Below are positions 7,733-18,103 of a stretch of 64,000 nucleotides of DNA, in pieces. The DNA comes from Acidiphilium multivorum AIU301 (lineage in GTDB: Bacteria; Pseudomonadota; Alphaproteobacteria; Acetobacterales; Acetobacteraceae). The DNA is taken from positions 744,001-808,000 of the forward strand of contig NC_015186.1 in NCBI RefSeq assembly GCF_000202835.1, written 5' to 3'. Made by a program: the position numbers and the translations under genes. The notes below the pieces were generated by a model, which was not told where the DNA came from, did not search any database, and worked only from the letters and a program-made list of their open reading frames with translations. Each line of letters begins with the position of its first letter. Positions within the stretch are counted from its first letter, which is position 1.

Positions 7733-9208
7733 ATGGACACCGAGCCCGAGGACGAAGCCGCCACGCTCAGCCCGAGCCAGATGCGCCTGACCGCGCTGAT
7801 CGTCGCCACCGCGCTGTTCATGCAGAATCTCGACGGCACGATCGTCGCCACCGCCCTGCCGGCGATGGCGAAGAGCTTCCACGCCGACCCGCTGCACATG
7901 AGCCTGGCGCTCACCTCCTACCTGCTGTCGCTCGCGATCTTCATCCCCGCCTCCGGCTGGTTCGCCGACCGCTTCGGCAGCCGCACGGTCTTCCGCGCCG
8001 CGATCCTGGTCTTCACCATCGGCTCGATCCTCTGCGGCCTGTCGCAGAGTCTCGGCCAACTCATCGCCGCGCGCATCTTCCAGGGGCTCGGCGGCGCGAT
8101 GATGGTGCCGGTCGGCCGGCTGCTGCTGCTGAAATCCGTCCGCCGGCGCGACATGATCGCGGCCACCTCCTGGCTCACCATGCCGGCGCTGCTCGGCCCG
8201 ATCATCGGCCCGCCGCTCGGCGGCTTCATCGTCACCTATCTCTCCTGGCGCTGGACCTTCGACATCAACGTTCCCATCGGCCTGATCGGCATCGTCGCCG
8301 TCACCCTCCACGTCCGCGAGGTGAAGGACGCCGAGCACGCCGGCCGGCTCGACATTGCCGGCCTCGTCTGGAGCGGCCTCGCCATGGCGTTGCTGATGTC
8401 CGGCTTCGAGACGATCGGCCGCGGACTCATCCCGCTCGGCTGGAGCCTCGGCTGCTTCGCCGCCGGCGCCGTCGCCTCGCTCGCCTACTGGCGCCATGCC
8501 CGCCGCCACCCGCACCCGATCCTCGATCTCACGCTGATGCGGATCGACACCTTCGCCAATTCCACCATCGCCGGCAGCTTCTTCCGCGTCCTCGCCGGCG
8601 CGATGCCCTTCCTGCTGCCGCTGATGCTCCAGCTCGGCTTCGGCGATTCGGCGGCGAAATCCGGCACCATCACCTTCGCCGCGGCGGTCGGCGCGCTGGC
8701 GATGAAGCCGCTCGCCGAGCCGATCCTCCGCCGCCTCGGCTTCCGCGTGGCGATGATGCTGTTCGGCGGCCTCGCCGTGGTCTTCACCGCCGCCTGCGCC
8801 GCCTTCCGCCCCGGCTGGCCCGAACTCGCGCTCGATGCCGTGCTGCTGGTCGGCGGCGTGTTCCGCTCCCTCCAGTTCACCGCCCTCAACACCATCGCCT
8901 ATGCCGACGTGCCGCGCAGCCGCATGAGCGCCGCCACCAGCTTCTACGCCACCTTCCAGCAGATCACCCTCACCCTCGGCATCTCGGTCGCCGCCGGCGC
9001 GCTGGAATTCACCACGATCTTCGCCGGCCACGCCGAGCCCTCGATCGCCGATTACGGCTGGGCCTTCCTCATCGTCAGCGCGATCGGCGGACTCTCGGTG
9101 CCGGTCTGCGCCAGGCTCTCGCCCGCCGCCGGCGACGATGTCAGCGGCCATCACGCGCCGCCGCCCGCCGGCCCGGCGATTGACGCGAACCCGGCGGCGC
9201 GCCAGTAA
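7733..9208 (+). CDS. DHA2-type MFS drug/compound exporter (EmrB/QacA family)
   Basis: A 491-aa inner-membrane protein with about 14 hydrophobic segments. Family features seen: MQNLDGTIVATALPAM with the conserved Asp in TM1, the loop GWFADRFGSRTVF (motif A), and the motif-C-like ALLGPIIGPPLGGFI. This is the pattern of proton-coupled multidrug exporters. The ATG has a strong GAGGAGG site five bases upstream. No membrane-fusion partner (EmrA) is adjacent, so it may work alone or with a partner elsewhere. The substrate cannot be predicted. Confidence 0.9.
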   Translation: MDTEPEDEAATLSPSQMRLTALIVATALFMQNLDGTIVATALPAMAKSFHADPLHMSLALTSYLLSLAIFIPASGWFADRFGSRTVFRAAILVFTIGSILCGLSQSLGQLIAARIFQGLGGAMMVPVGRLLLLKSVRRRDMIAATSWLTMPALLGPIIGPPLGGFIVTYLSWRWTFDINVPIGLIGIVAVTLHVREVKDAEHAGRLDIAGLVWSGLAMALLMSGFETIGRGLIPLGWSLGCFAAGAVASLAYWRHARRHPHPILDLTLMRIDTFANSTIAGSFFRVLAGAMPFLLPLMLQLGFGDSAAKSGTITFAAAVGALAMKPLAEPILRRLGFRVAMMLFGGLAVVFTAACAAFRPGWPELALDAVLLVGGVFRSLQFTALNTIAYADVPRSRMSAATSFYATFQQITLTLGISVAAGALEFTTIFAGHAEPSIADYGWAFLIVSAIGGLSVPVCARLSPAAGDDVSGHHAPPPAGPAIDANPAARQ

Positions 9209-9238
9209 CGGGGCATCGCAAGCGGAAATGGATCTCCC

Positions 9239-10976
<1,738 letters not shown>

Positions 10977-10978
<2 letters not shown>

Positions 10979-11025
10979 TGTCCCGAATCTGAATTCCATC
11001 GGATTTCAGATTCAAAGTGGACACT
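10977..11025. repeat. inverted repeat 1 of 3
   Basis: The outer arms AGTGTCC (10977-10983) and GGACACT (11019-11025) and the inner arms GAATCTGAA (10985-10993) and TTCAGATTC (11005-11013) pair exactly, leaving an 11-base loop. The first arm overlaps the stop of the ABC exporter. The downstream bases are A-rich rather than T-rich, so it is not a standard rho-independent terminator for that gene, though it could end or stabilise the transcript. Confidence 0.85.
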
Positions 11026-11041
11026 GGAAAAAACAATAGTT

Positions 11042-11095
11042 TAGTGGCCTGCCCCTGAAATTCGTGGGTGAATTTCAGGGACAAGCAGGCCACTA
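11042..11095. repeat. inverted repeat 2 of 3 (21-bp stem)
   Basis: TAGTGGCCTGC (11042-11052) pairs with GCAGGCCACTA (11085-11095), and CCCTGAAATT (11053-11062) with AATTTCAGGG (11071-11080). The result is a perfect 21-bp stem broken only by a four-base bulge (11081-11084), with an eight-base loop. It starts 16 bases after repeat 1. It is too long and too regular for chance. No T-run follows on the plus strand. Confidence 0.9.
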
Positions 11096-11103
11096 GCGCC
11101 CTT

Positions 11104-11123
11104 TCCGATCCTTCCGGATCGGA
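11104..11123. repeat. inverted repeat 3 of 3
   Basis: TCCGATCC and GGATCGGA form an 8-bp perfect stem with a four-base TTCC loop, eight bases after repeat 2. The three units together span 10977-11123. Confidence 0.8.
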
Positions 11124-11220
11124 CCGGGACGCCCCTGGCTGCGGCAGCAAGACGCATGTGACGTCAGTTCAACTGACAATTTCCTTGCCCACCCGGCGCC
11201 ATCCATGGTCTCTTCCCCCG

Positions 11221-11832
11221 GTGACCGCGCCCTCCGCCCCATCCCCCGGTCTTTTGCTCCGCCCCCGCTTCGACGCCTTCATCGAGGCGCTCTGCGCCCA
11301 TATCGCGGGGGAGGGCGCGAAACGCCGCATCGCCGGGCCGCTCATCATCCTCATCTGGCAGCGCCTCCGCCGCCTCGCCGCCCGCTTCGCCCGCCTCGTC
11401 ACCACCCCGCCCCGGGCGCGCGCCACCCCGCCCCGGGCGCGCATCACCCGGCCCGCCGGCCGCCCCGGCGCGCCGCACACCCTCCCGCGCGCCTTCGGCT
11501 GGCTCGCCCGCCTCATCCCCGGCACGGCCTCCGTCGCCGCCCCGTTCCGCGCCCTGCTCGACACGCCGGACATGGCCGCCCTCATCGCCGCCACCCCCGA
11601 AGCCGGGCGCATCCTCCGCCCGCTCTGCCACACGCTCGGCATCCGCCCGCCCGCACCGCTCCGCCGCCCGCGCCAGCCCCGCCTCGCGCCACCGCCCGAA
11701 GCGCCGTCCCCCGAGCTACCCCCACGCCCCGAACCGCCGGCGCACCATCCTGCGCCGCCGCCAAACCCCGCCTGGCCCCGCGCCCCCGGCGCCACCCGCT
11801 TCAACCCGCCCCGCCGCAAAAAACCCGCCTGA
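11221..11832 (+). CDS. hypothetical protein with Pro/Arg-rich tail
   Basis: About 203 residues if translation starts at the GTG at 11221. The start is uncertain: no good ribosome binding site is visible, and the open frame extends back to an ATG at 11068 inside the inverted repeats. The central part reads like a conserved acetobacterial protein: RPRFDAFIEAL, a hydrophobic IAGPLIILIWQRLRRLAARF stretch, then GWLARLIPGTA and TPEAGRILRPLCHTLGI. The last 60 residues are mostly Pro, Ala and Arg. A nine-base direct repeat, CCCCGGGCG, encodes the duplicated PPRAR. The function is unknown. Confidence 0.5.
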   Translation: MTAPSAPSPGLLLRPRFDAFIEALCAHIAGEGAKRRIAGPLIILIWQRLRRLAARFARLVTTPPRARATPPRARITRPAGRPGAPHTLPRAFGWLARLIPGTASVAAPFRALLDTPDMAALIAATPEAGRILRPLCHTLGIRPPAPLRRPRQPRLAPPPEAPSPELPPRPEPPAHHPAPPPNPAWPRAPGATRFNPPRRKKPA

Positions 11833-12026
11833 CGCCGCATCGCCCCGCCGCGCCATCAACGTTCCGTATTCAAAACAAAATACCGGCCCGCCAGCGGTTG
11901 CCTTCGTCCATGCCGCCAGCGCTCAGGGTGGTTTGACACGCGAACGGCTTTGCGGACAGGTTCCCATTTGTCGTGGCGTTACCTGTGGTTAGCTGAATAT
12001 TAGGAAATTGCCGGTAGAGTTCCGGC

Positions 12027-13169
12027 ATGGTTGAAAACAGGTCCAAAACCGTCGCGCTATCCTCCGCCGCGCTGGACGCCCCTTGGGAGAACGGCGCGTT
12101 ATGGCTGTTTTTCCCCGACTATCGGGGCAGTGTACCATACCAAAGCCTGCTTGCGGCGGCGCTCGCCGAGCGCGCCGAGGTGGAGTCCGGCACGATCGCC
12201 ATGGCGCTGGAGGCGGCGCCACGGCGGCGGACCGTGTTCCATCTGCACTGGGAAGACGCGCTTTACGCCGATGCCGGCGGCGACGGCGAGGCGGCAGCCA
12301 CGATTTCGGACGCTCTCGAACGTCTGGCCGCATTCCGCGCCCGCGGCGGGCGGCTGGTCTGGACGGTGCATAACGCGGCGCCGCACGAGGATCGCTTTCC
12401 GGCGCTGTCGCTCGGCTTGCGCCAGGGACTCGCGCGGCTTGCGGACGTCGTTCATGTGCACTGTCGCACCGGGGTGGACCTGGCGCTCGGTCTTGGCGCG
12501 CCGGCCGAGCGGATCGTCTTGATGCGGTGTCCGGATCTCGCCCCCGCCTATCCGGACGACATCACCGATGCGGCCGCCCGCCGCTATTTCGGATTCGCGG
12601 CCTCGGATATCGTGTTCGCCAATCTCGGCGCCAACCGCGGCTACAAGGATCTTGGCGGGCTGCATGACGGCTTCACCGCCCTCAACGCGCTGATACCGGC
12701 GGCCCGCCTCGTGCTGGCAGGGCGCCAGGGCGGCTATTTCGAGCAGCGCTATATCGAGCCAAGGCCGGGCATCCGGCTGATTCCGCGATTCGTCGACGAT
12801 GCGGTGGTGCAATATGTCGTGCGGGCGGCGGATTTCATGGTGCTGCCCTACCGCCGGATTCTGACCTCGGGTGCGCTTGCCCTCGCTTTCGGATTCGGCC
12901 GGCCGGCGATCGTTCCCGATCTGCCGGCACTGCTCGACGTGGTCCGCCCGGGCGAGGACGCGCTCGTCTATCGCGCCGACGATACGGGGGATCTGCTGCG
13001 GGCGATGATCGAGGCGGCCGAACTGCCGGCGGCGGAACGGCTGCGGATGCGCGCGCAGGCGTTGCAGGCGGGGCGGGAGGTCGGTTTCGACAGGCTCGCC
13101 GGCGCCCTGCTCGATGCGATCCCGCCGGCGCCAGGCAAATCCGCCCCCGCTGCCACGCCGTGCGGGTGA
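12027..13169 (+). CDS. GT4-like (GT-B fold) glycosyltransferase
   Basis: A 380-aa cytoplasmic or membrane-associated enzyme. The N-terminal half has the acceptor-domain pattern [11 protein letters not shown] and [12 protein letters not shown]. The C-terminal half has the donor-domain strand [15 protein letters not shown], a [10 protein letters not shown] strand and the [27 protein letters not shown] segment, in which GT4 enzymes place their nucleotide-sugar contacts. It opens the polysaccharide island, 4 bases before rfbF, and probably transfers a sugar onto a lipid-linked intermediate. Donor and linkage are unknown. Confidence 0.8.
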   Translation: MVENRSKTVALSSAALDAPWENGALWLFFPDYRGSVPYQSLLAAALAERAEVESGTIAMALEAAPRRRTVFHLHWEDALYADAGGDGEAAATISDALERLAAFRARGGRLVWTVHNAAPHEDRFPALSLGLRQGLARLADVVHVHCRTGVDLALGLGAPAERIVLMRCPDLAPAYPDDITDAAARRYFGFAASDIVFANLGANRGYKDLGGLHDGFTALNALIPAARLVLAGRQGGYFEQRYIEPRPGIRLIPRFVDDAVVQYVVRAADFMVLPYRRILTSGALALAFGFGRPAIVPDLPALLDVVRPGEDALVYRADDTGDLLRAMIEAAELPAAERLRMRAQALQAGREVGFDRLAGALLDAIPPAPGKSAPAATPCG

Positions 13170-13173
13170 TATC

Positions 13174-13944
13174 GTGAAAGCGGTCATTCTCGCGGGAGGG
13201 CTGGGCACGCGCATCAGCGAGGAATCCTACCTCAAGCCGAAGCCGATGATCGAGATCGGCGGCAAGCCGATCCTCTGGCATATCATGAAGATATACGCCC
13301 ATCATGGCATCAATGATTTCATCATCTGCCTCGGGTACAAGGGATATGTGATCAAGGAATATTTCGCGAATTACTTCCTGCATATGTCCGACGTCACCTT
13401 CGACATGCGAAATAACCGGATGCAGGTGCATCACCGCCACGCCGAGCCGTGGCGGGTCACGCTGGTCGATACCGGGGCGGACACGCTCACCGCCGGACGG
13501 TTGCGGCGGGTTCGCGAATATCTTGGCAACGACACCTTCTGCCTGACCTACGGCGATGGCGTGACCGACCTCGATCTCGCGGCGCTGCTCGATTTCCATG
13601 CCGGGCATGGCAAGCTCGCCACGCTGACCGCGATCCAGCCGCCGGGCCGCTATGGCGCACTCAATCTGGATGACCGGACGGTGCGCAATTTCCAGGAGAA
13701 ACCAGCCGGCGACGGCGCCTGGATCAATGGCGGGTATTTCGTTCTCGAGCCAGGGGTTTTCGACTATATCGAAAGCGATATGACGCCCTGGGAAGGCGAG
13801 CCGTTGGAGCGGCTCGCGACAGACGGAGAATTGATGGCCTACCAGCATTCCGGGTTCTGGCAGGCGATGGATACGCTGCGCGACAAGAACCATCTCGAAA
13901 GCCTGTGGATGCGGCACGATCCGCCTTGGAAAGTCTGGGCATGA
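13174..13944 (+). CDS. rfbF: glucose-1-phosphate cytidylyltransferase
   Basis: A 256-aa enzyme making CDP-glucose from CTP and glucose-1-phosphate. The start is read at GTG 13174, giving the canonical [19 protein letters not shown]-terminus with [18 protein letters not shown]. The island signatures [10 protein letters not shown] and [17 protein letters not shown] fit RfbF rather than RmlA (which uses dTTP). An upstream ATG in frame lies inside the glycosyltransferase gene. Its stop overlaps the rfbG start as ATGA. This is the first committed step of the CDP-6-deoxyhexose branch. Confidence 0.93.
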   Translation: MKAVILAGGLGTRISEESYLKPKPMIEIGGKPILWHIMKIYAHHGINDFIICLGYKGYVIKEYFANYFLHMSDVTFDMRNNRMQVHHRHAEPWRVTLVDTGADTLTAGRLRRVREYLGNDTFCLTYGDGVTDLDLAALLDFHAGHGKLATLTAIQPPGRYGALNLDDRTVRNFQEKPAGDGAWINGGYFVLEPGVFDYIESDMTPWEGEPLERLATDGELMAYQHSGFWQAMDTLRDKNHLESLWMRHDPPWKVWA

Positions 13945-15017
13945 TCCTCTTCGATGATGCCTATCGCGGTCGCCGGGTTCTGGTCACGGGGCACACGGGG
14001 TTCAAGGGCAGCTGGCTGAGCATGTGGCTCGCGCGCCTCGGCGCCGATGTCAGCGGGATCGCGCTCGATCCTGACACGTCGCCAAGCCATTGGGATCTGC
14101 TTGGGCTCGGGATCGACTCCCGTCGCCTCGACCTGCGTAACGCGGCAGCCCTGCGCGAGGCCGTGCGGGAGGTGCGTCCCGAGGTCGTCTTTCATCTCGC
14201 GGCCCAGTCCCTGGTGCGGCGGTCCTATCGCGATCCGCTCGGGACATGGAACACCAATGTCATGGGCACGGCAAATCTGCTCGAGGCCTGCCGTGATGTC
14301 GGCGGATTGCGAGCAGTCGTCATCGCGACCTCGGACAAATGTTACCAGAACAACGAATGGTGCTGGGGCTATCGGGAGACCGACCCGCTTGGTGGCAATG
14401 ATCCCTACAGTGCGTCGAAGGCGGCAACCGAACTGCTGGCGGCGAGTTACCGGCGATCATTCTTCGCTGGCGGCGAGGCGGCGCTCATCGCCACGGCACG
14501 GGCGGGCAATGTGATCGGCGGGGGGGACTGGTCGGAGGACCGGCTGGTGCCCGATATCGTGCGCGCCATCGCGGCGGGCGCCGAGGTGCAGATCCGCTCG
14601 CCGCGCGCGACACGGCCATGGCAGCATGTGCTTGAGCCGCTCAGCGGGTATCTGCTGCTGGGCGCCCGGCTGCTGCGAGGCGACGACATGTTCGCGACCG
14701 CATGGAATTTCGGGCCGGGGCCGGAGGCGAATCTGGAGGTTGCCACGTTTCTCGAAGCCTTTGCCGCCCTTTGGCCCGATCTTCGCTGGCGCGCGGAAGA
14801 CATGCAGGGGCCGCACGAGGCCGGGCAACTCAACCTCGACAGCGCGCGGGCACGCACCGAACTCGGCTGGCGTCCGGTCTGGGAGATTGGCGAGGCCATC
14901 GAACGTACTGTGGCCTGGTACCGGCACCACGCGACCCACGGGTTAGCGTGCAGCGAAAACCAGGTCGATGAATTCGAACAGGATGCCGCGCGCGGCGATG
15001 CTGTGTGGTGCCGGTAA
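13941..15017 (+). CDS. rfbG: CDP-glucose 4,6-dehydratase
   Basis: A 358-aa NAD+-dependent short-chain dehydrogenase that converts CDP-glucose to CDP-4-keto-6-deoxyglucose. Seen: [18 protein letters not shown] (Rossmann glycine motif with the RfbG-specific [10 protein letters not shown]), [10 protein letters not shown] and YSASKAATE (Tyr-x-x-x-Lys catalytic pair). The start overlaps the rfbF stop and its TAA stop shares a base with the next ATG. The length is standard. Together with rfbF it commits the island to CDP-linked sugars, independent of the dTDP-rhamnose operon at 34-37 kb. Confidence 0.93.
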   Translation: MILFDDAYRGRRVLVTGHTGFKGSWLSMWLARLGADVSGIALDPDTSPSHWDLLGLGIDSRRLDLRNAAALREAVREVRPEVVFHLAAQSLVRRSYRDPLGTWNTNVMGTANLLEACRDVGGLRAVVIATSDKCYQNNEWCWGYRETDPLGGNDPYSASKAATELLAASYRRSFFAGGEAALIATARAGNVIGGGDWSEDRLVPDIVRAIAAGAEVQIRSPRATRPWQHVLEPLSGYLLLGARLLRGDDMFATAWNFGPGPEANLEVATFLEAFAALWPDLRWRAEDMQGPHEAGQLNLDSARARTELGWRPVWEIGEAIERTVAWYRHHATHGLACSENQVDEFEQDAARGDAVWCR

Positions 15018-15568
15018 TGGATATCCGTCAGACGGCGTTGCCCGGCGTGGTGGTTGTCGAGAGCCCGGTCGTCGCCGATGCGCGGGGGGCGTTCCAGCGC
15101 TGCTTCTGTTCGCGCGATCTTGCACCGTTGCTGGGCACGCGAGAGATCGCGCAGATCAACCGCTCGCTGACAGCGCGCTCAGGCACTGTCCGGGGGTTGC
15201 ATTTCCAGTTTCCGCCGCATGCCGAAATGAAGCTGATCCGCTGCCTGCGTGGAAGGGTCTGGGACGTCGCGGTCGATCTGCGCGCGGGGTCGCCGCAACT
15301 CCTGCGGTGGCACGCCGAGGAACTGTCTGCGGCCAACGGCAGGATGCTGGTGATCCCCGAGGGGGTCGCGCATGGGTTTCAGGCGCTCGAAAATGACAGC
15401 GAGTTATTGTATATCCACACCGCACATTACGCGCATGCGGCCGAAGGAGGCGTGCGCTGCGACGATCCGCAACTTGGCATAGACTGGCCGATGATGGTCG
15501 GCGGACTTTCCGATCGCGACCGCGCTCTGCCGATGCTGCCTGCCCTGTTCACGGGATTTCCACAATGA
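15017..15568 (+). CDS. RmlC-like nucleotide-sugar 3,5-epimerase
   Basis: A 183-aa cupin enzyme. RmlC landmarks are present: TVRGLHFQFPP (base His), LRGRVWDVAVDLR, NGRMLVIPEGVAHGFQ and the closing CDDPQLGIDWP. Classic RmlC epimerises dTDP-4-keto-6-deoxyglucose; here the location directly after rfbG and before a sugar C-methyltransferase implies a CDP-linked 4-keto substrate. The start overlaps the rfbG stop (TAATG) and its stop overlaps the next ATG. It differs clearly from the true rfbC at 34919. The substrate is inference. Confidence 0.82.
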   Translation: MDIRQTALPGVVVVESPVVADARGAFQRCFCSRDLAPLLGTREIAQINRSLTARSGTVRGLHFQFPPHAEMKLIRCLRGRVWDVAVDLRAGSPQLLRWHAEELSAANGRMLVIPEGVAHGFQALENDSELLYIHTAHYAHAAEGGVRCDDPQLGIDWPMMVGGLSDRDRALPMLPALFTGFPQ

Positions 15569-16788
15569 TGTGCCGCCACTGCGCCGCCGATCTCGATCAG
15601 GGTTTTCTCGATCTCGGCTTCGCTCCGCCTTCGAATGCCTATCTGACACCCGAACAGCTGCGGCGACCGGAAATCACGTTGCCACTCAGGCTCTTCGTAT
15701 GCACCAGGTGCTGGCTGGTCCAGACCGAGGATTTCGCCGCACCGGAAGACCTTTTCGCGGCCGATTACGCCTATTTCTCCTCGACCTCGTCGAGTTGGCT
15801 CGACCATGCGCGACATTATGCGCAGATGATCACCACGCGTCTTGCCCTGGACGGAGACAGCCTTGTCGTCGAAGTCGCATCGAACGACGGCTATCTGCTC
15901 CGCAATTTCGTTGCAGCCGGCATTCCCTGCCTCGGGATCGAGCCGACGAGGGACACGGCGGAAGCGGCGGAACGCCTTGGAATTCCGGTCCTGCGTGCCT
16001 TTTTTGGGCGCGGACTCGGCGAACGGCTCGCGGCCGAGGGGCGCCGGGCGGACCTGATCATCGGCAACAACGTCTACGCCCATGTCTCCGACATCAACGA
16101 TTTCACCGCCGGACTGCAGGCAGCCCTCAAGCCGGACGGGGTCATCACGCTGGAGTTTCCTCATCTCCTGCGGATGATTGCCGGGCGGCAATTCGATACC
16201 GCCTATCACGAGCATTTCTCCTATCTCTCACTCACCACTGTCGCGCGGATCTTTCACAGCCACGGGCTGCGGATCTGGGATGTCGAGGAACTGCCGACCC
16301 ACGGGGGAAGTCTGCGGATCTACGGCTGTCACGCCGAGGACGCGCGCCCCGAGGCTGAAAGCGTCGGCCGGATGATGGCGACCGAACGCGCCTTCGGCCT
16401 GTTCGAGCGGACGACATATGCGGAATTTCAGGCGATTGCGGACGGTATCAGGAACAATCTGCTGGGCTTTCTGGTCGACGAGCGGCGGCGGTCGACCCGT
16501 ATCGCTGCATACGGGGCGGCGGCGAAGGGCAACACGCTGCTGAATTTCGCCGGCATACGACCGAATCTTCTCCCCTATGTCGTTGATGCTGCGGAATCGA
16601 AGCAGGGGAAATTCCTGCCGGGAAGCCACCTGCCTGTGGTCCCGCCGGCGGCCCTGCGCGAGCGACGACCGGATATTGTCCTCATCCTGCCGTGGAACAT
16701 CGCGGATGAGATCGTCGAGCGTCACAGCTATGTTCGCGACTGGGGAGGACGATTCGCCGTGGCTGTGCCGGAGATCACATTTCTATGA
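15565..16788 (+). CDS. SAM-dependent sugar C-methyltransferase (NovU/TylC-III type)
   Basis: A 407-aa three-domain enzyme: an N-terminal zinc domain (CRHCAADLDQGFLDLG with the second pair in FVCTRCWLVQ), a central Rossmann methyltransferase domain (VVEVASNDGYLLRNF, the SAM motif; IGNNVYAHVSDINDF), a YHEHFSYLS segment carrying candidate catalytic His residues, and the C-terminal C-MeT domain (IAAYGAAAKGNTLLNF). Relatives put a methyl group on C3 or C5 of 4-keto sugars to make branched-chain deoxysugars. It starts ATGATG overlapping the epimerase stop. Its place after rfbF, rfbG and the epimerase suggests a CDP-linked branched sugar. Confidence 0.88.
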   Translation: MMCRHCAADLDQGFLDLGFAPPSNAYLTPEQLRRPEITLPLRLFVCTRCWLVQTEDFAAPEDLFAADYAYFSSTSSSWLDHARHYAQMITTRLALDGDSLVVEVASNDGYLLRNFVAAGIPCLGIEPTRDTAEAAERLGIPVLRAFFGRGLGERLAAEGRRADLIIGNNVYAHVSDINDFTAGLQAALKPDGVITLEFPHLLRMIAGRQFDTAYHEHFSYLSLTTVARIFHSHGLRIWDVEELPTHGGSLRIYGCHAEDARPEAESVGRMMATERAFGLFERTTYAEFQAIADGIRNNLLGFLVDERRRSTRIAAYGAAAKGNTLLNFAGIRPNLLPYVVDAAESKQGKFLPGSHLPVVPPAALRERRPDIVLILPWNIADEIVERHSYVRDWGGRFAVAVPEITFL

Positions 16789-16970
16789 CTGTCCTTTCGA
16801 ACAGGATCCGTGGGGGCGACGGAGGGCCGGTGCTGTTGCGGATCTGCGCGATGGCGCGTCGAGTACCGTGCGGCGACGGCCGTGGCATGATCGTTCCTGC
16901 ACATCTGGCGGCTTCCAGAAGGATGGTGACCACGCCATGCGGGGAGAGCGAAGGGAAGTGGGCGATATGA
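16785..16970 (+). CDS. possible small ORF between coupled genes (61 aa)
   Basis: This ORF fills the gap between the methyltransferase and the next glycosyltransferase. It starts with ATGA overlapping the upstream stop and ends in ATATGA overlapping the downstream start. Its product (MTVLSNRIRGGDGG...) resembles no family I recognise and has no signal peptide or membrane segment. It could be a true small gene, a translational-coupling leader, or the remnant of a gene deleted from the island. Another ATG for the downstream gene at 16937 would overlap it. Low confidence that the product matters. Confidence 0.3.
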   Translation: MTVLSNRIRGGDGGPVLLRICAMARRVPCGDGRGMIVPAHLAASRRMVTTPCGESEGKWAI

Positions 16971-17953
16971 GTTGCGAGGATGGGCTGACACTGATTCTGC
17001 CGACGAGAGGGGAGCGGGATATTTCAGCCTGGATCGAATATCACGTCGATCTCTTGGCCGGTGAGTATGGCGAGGACTTTTCCATCATCGTCGCCAGTGA
17101 AATCGAACCTGGCTACCGGCGCGCGCTCGAAAACAGGTTCGTCAGGCATTTTCGACTGGAGGAGTGTTTCTTCCGGAGAATCGAGCGGGCGCTCGACATG
17201 ACCACGACAAGGAATTTCGTATTGGTTGCGGACGACGACTTCCTGTTGAGTCTCGACCGACGTGAAATCGAGGACATGCCCGACGACGTGATCTCCATCA
17301 GTCCGAAGACGCTGCGTTCCACGGGCACGACGGTTAATGAACTGATCGAGAACATCCATACGGTTGCGATATCGTCGCATTTCGAGTTCTGCCACGATAC
17401 GAAGGAAGAGCGGCTTGTTCGTTATCTCTCGGCGCCACTGCCGTCGGACAACAGCATTTTTTACGGAATATTCAATAAAGATAAATATAGGACTGTACTT
17501 AGTAAACATATGCCATTCATGGCCTGTCTTTTCCCTGCCTGTGATTGGACTTTCGTTGCCGCACTCATGGCTGAATACAAATTCAGATCATCGGAAACCT
17601 CAGTACTATTGCGCGATACGACGAACGTCCTCGATCTCATCGCCCGCGAGCTACGGGACATCAAGACGATGCCCTTCCAGGCATTCATGCCATGGGCAAA
17701 GGCAATTCCGCTACACCTGAGCTTGTCTTATATCCGTGATGTCATCGCACCGGACCTTCTTCCGTTGCTATCCAAAGAAATCGTGCGGCTTAATATGGAA
17801 CGATATGATGGTCTTGTGTATGCGAATCTATTGGATCCGGAAGTAGGCCTGAATCGAGACGATATTGCAGATGTCGTCAATAATTCGAAGTGGTTGAACT
17901 CGGAGGGATGTGTCATGTTTCAGAATTTGTTCAATCAGACGATGACATTGTGA
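16967..17953 (+). CDS. putative glycosyltransferase (TIGR00180-like GT-A domain)
   Basis: A 328-aa protein beginning SCEDGLTLILPTRGERDISAWIEY, as in small GT2-like domains. A VADDDFLLSL motif gives the metal-binding DxD site, followed by EDMPDDVISISPKT and, later, FPACDWTFVAAL. These features match the TIGR00180 family of sugar transferases seen in O-antigen clusters. An in-frame ATG at 16937 is possible; 16967 has the better GGGAAG site. The second half of the gene is visibly richer in A and T (ACGGAATATTCAATAAAGAT around 17463), unlike the flanking chromosome, which suggests recent transfer. Confidence 0.65.
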   Translation: MSCEDGLTLILPTRGERDISAWIEYHVDLLAGEYGEDFSIIVASEIEPGYRRALENRFVRHFRLEECFFRRIERALDMTTTRNFVLVADDDFLLSLDRREIEDMPDDVISISPKTLRSTGTTVNELIENIHTVAISSHFEFCHDTKEERLVRYLSAPLPSDNSIFYGIFNKDKYRTVLSKHMPFMACLFPACDWTFVAALMAEYKFRSSETSVLLRDTTNVLDLIARELRDIKTMPFQAFMPWAKAIPLHLSLSYIRDVIAPDLLPLLSKEIVRLNMERYDGLVYANLLDPEVGLNRDDIADVVNNSKWLNSEGCVMFQNLFNQTMTL

Positions 17954-18103
17954 GCTTCGAATATCCAGCTGGGCTGCTTTTGTGAAGACGCAAATACTGG
18001 AGGTCGGGCGTGGGTCTCCTGTTACAGGATCGGGACGACCGGAAAATGTGGCGTTCAGCAGGGCGTGGATTGTGCAGTCCGATGAGGGGGGCGGAATTTT
18101 CTG

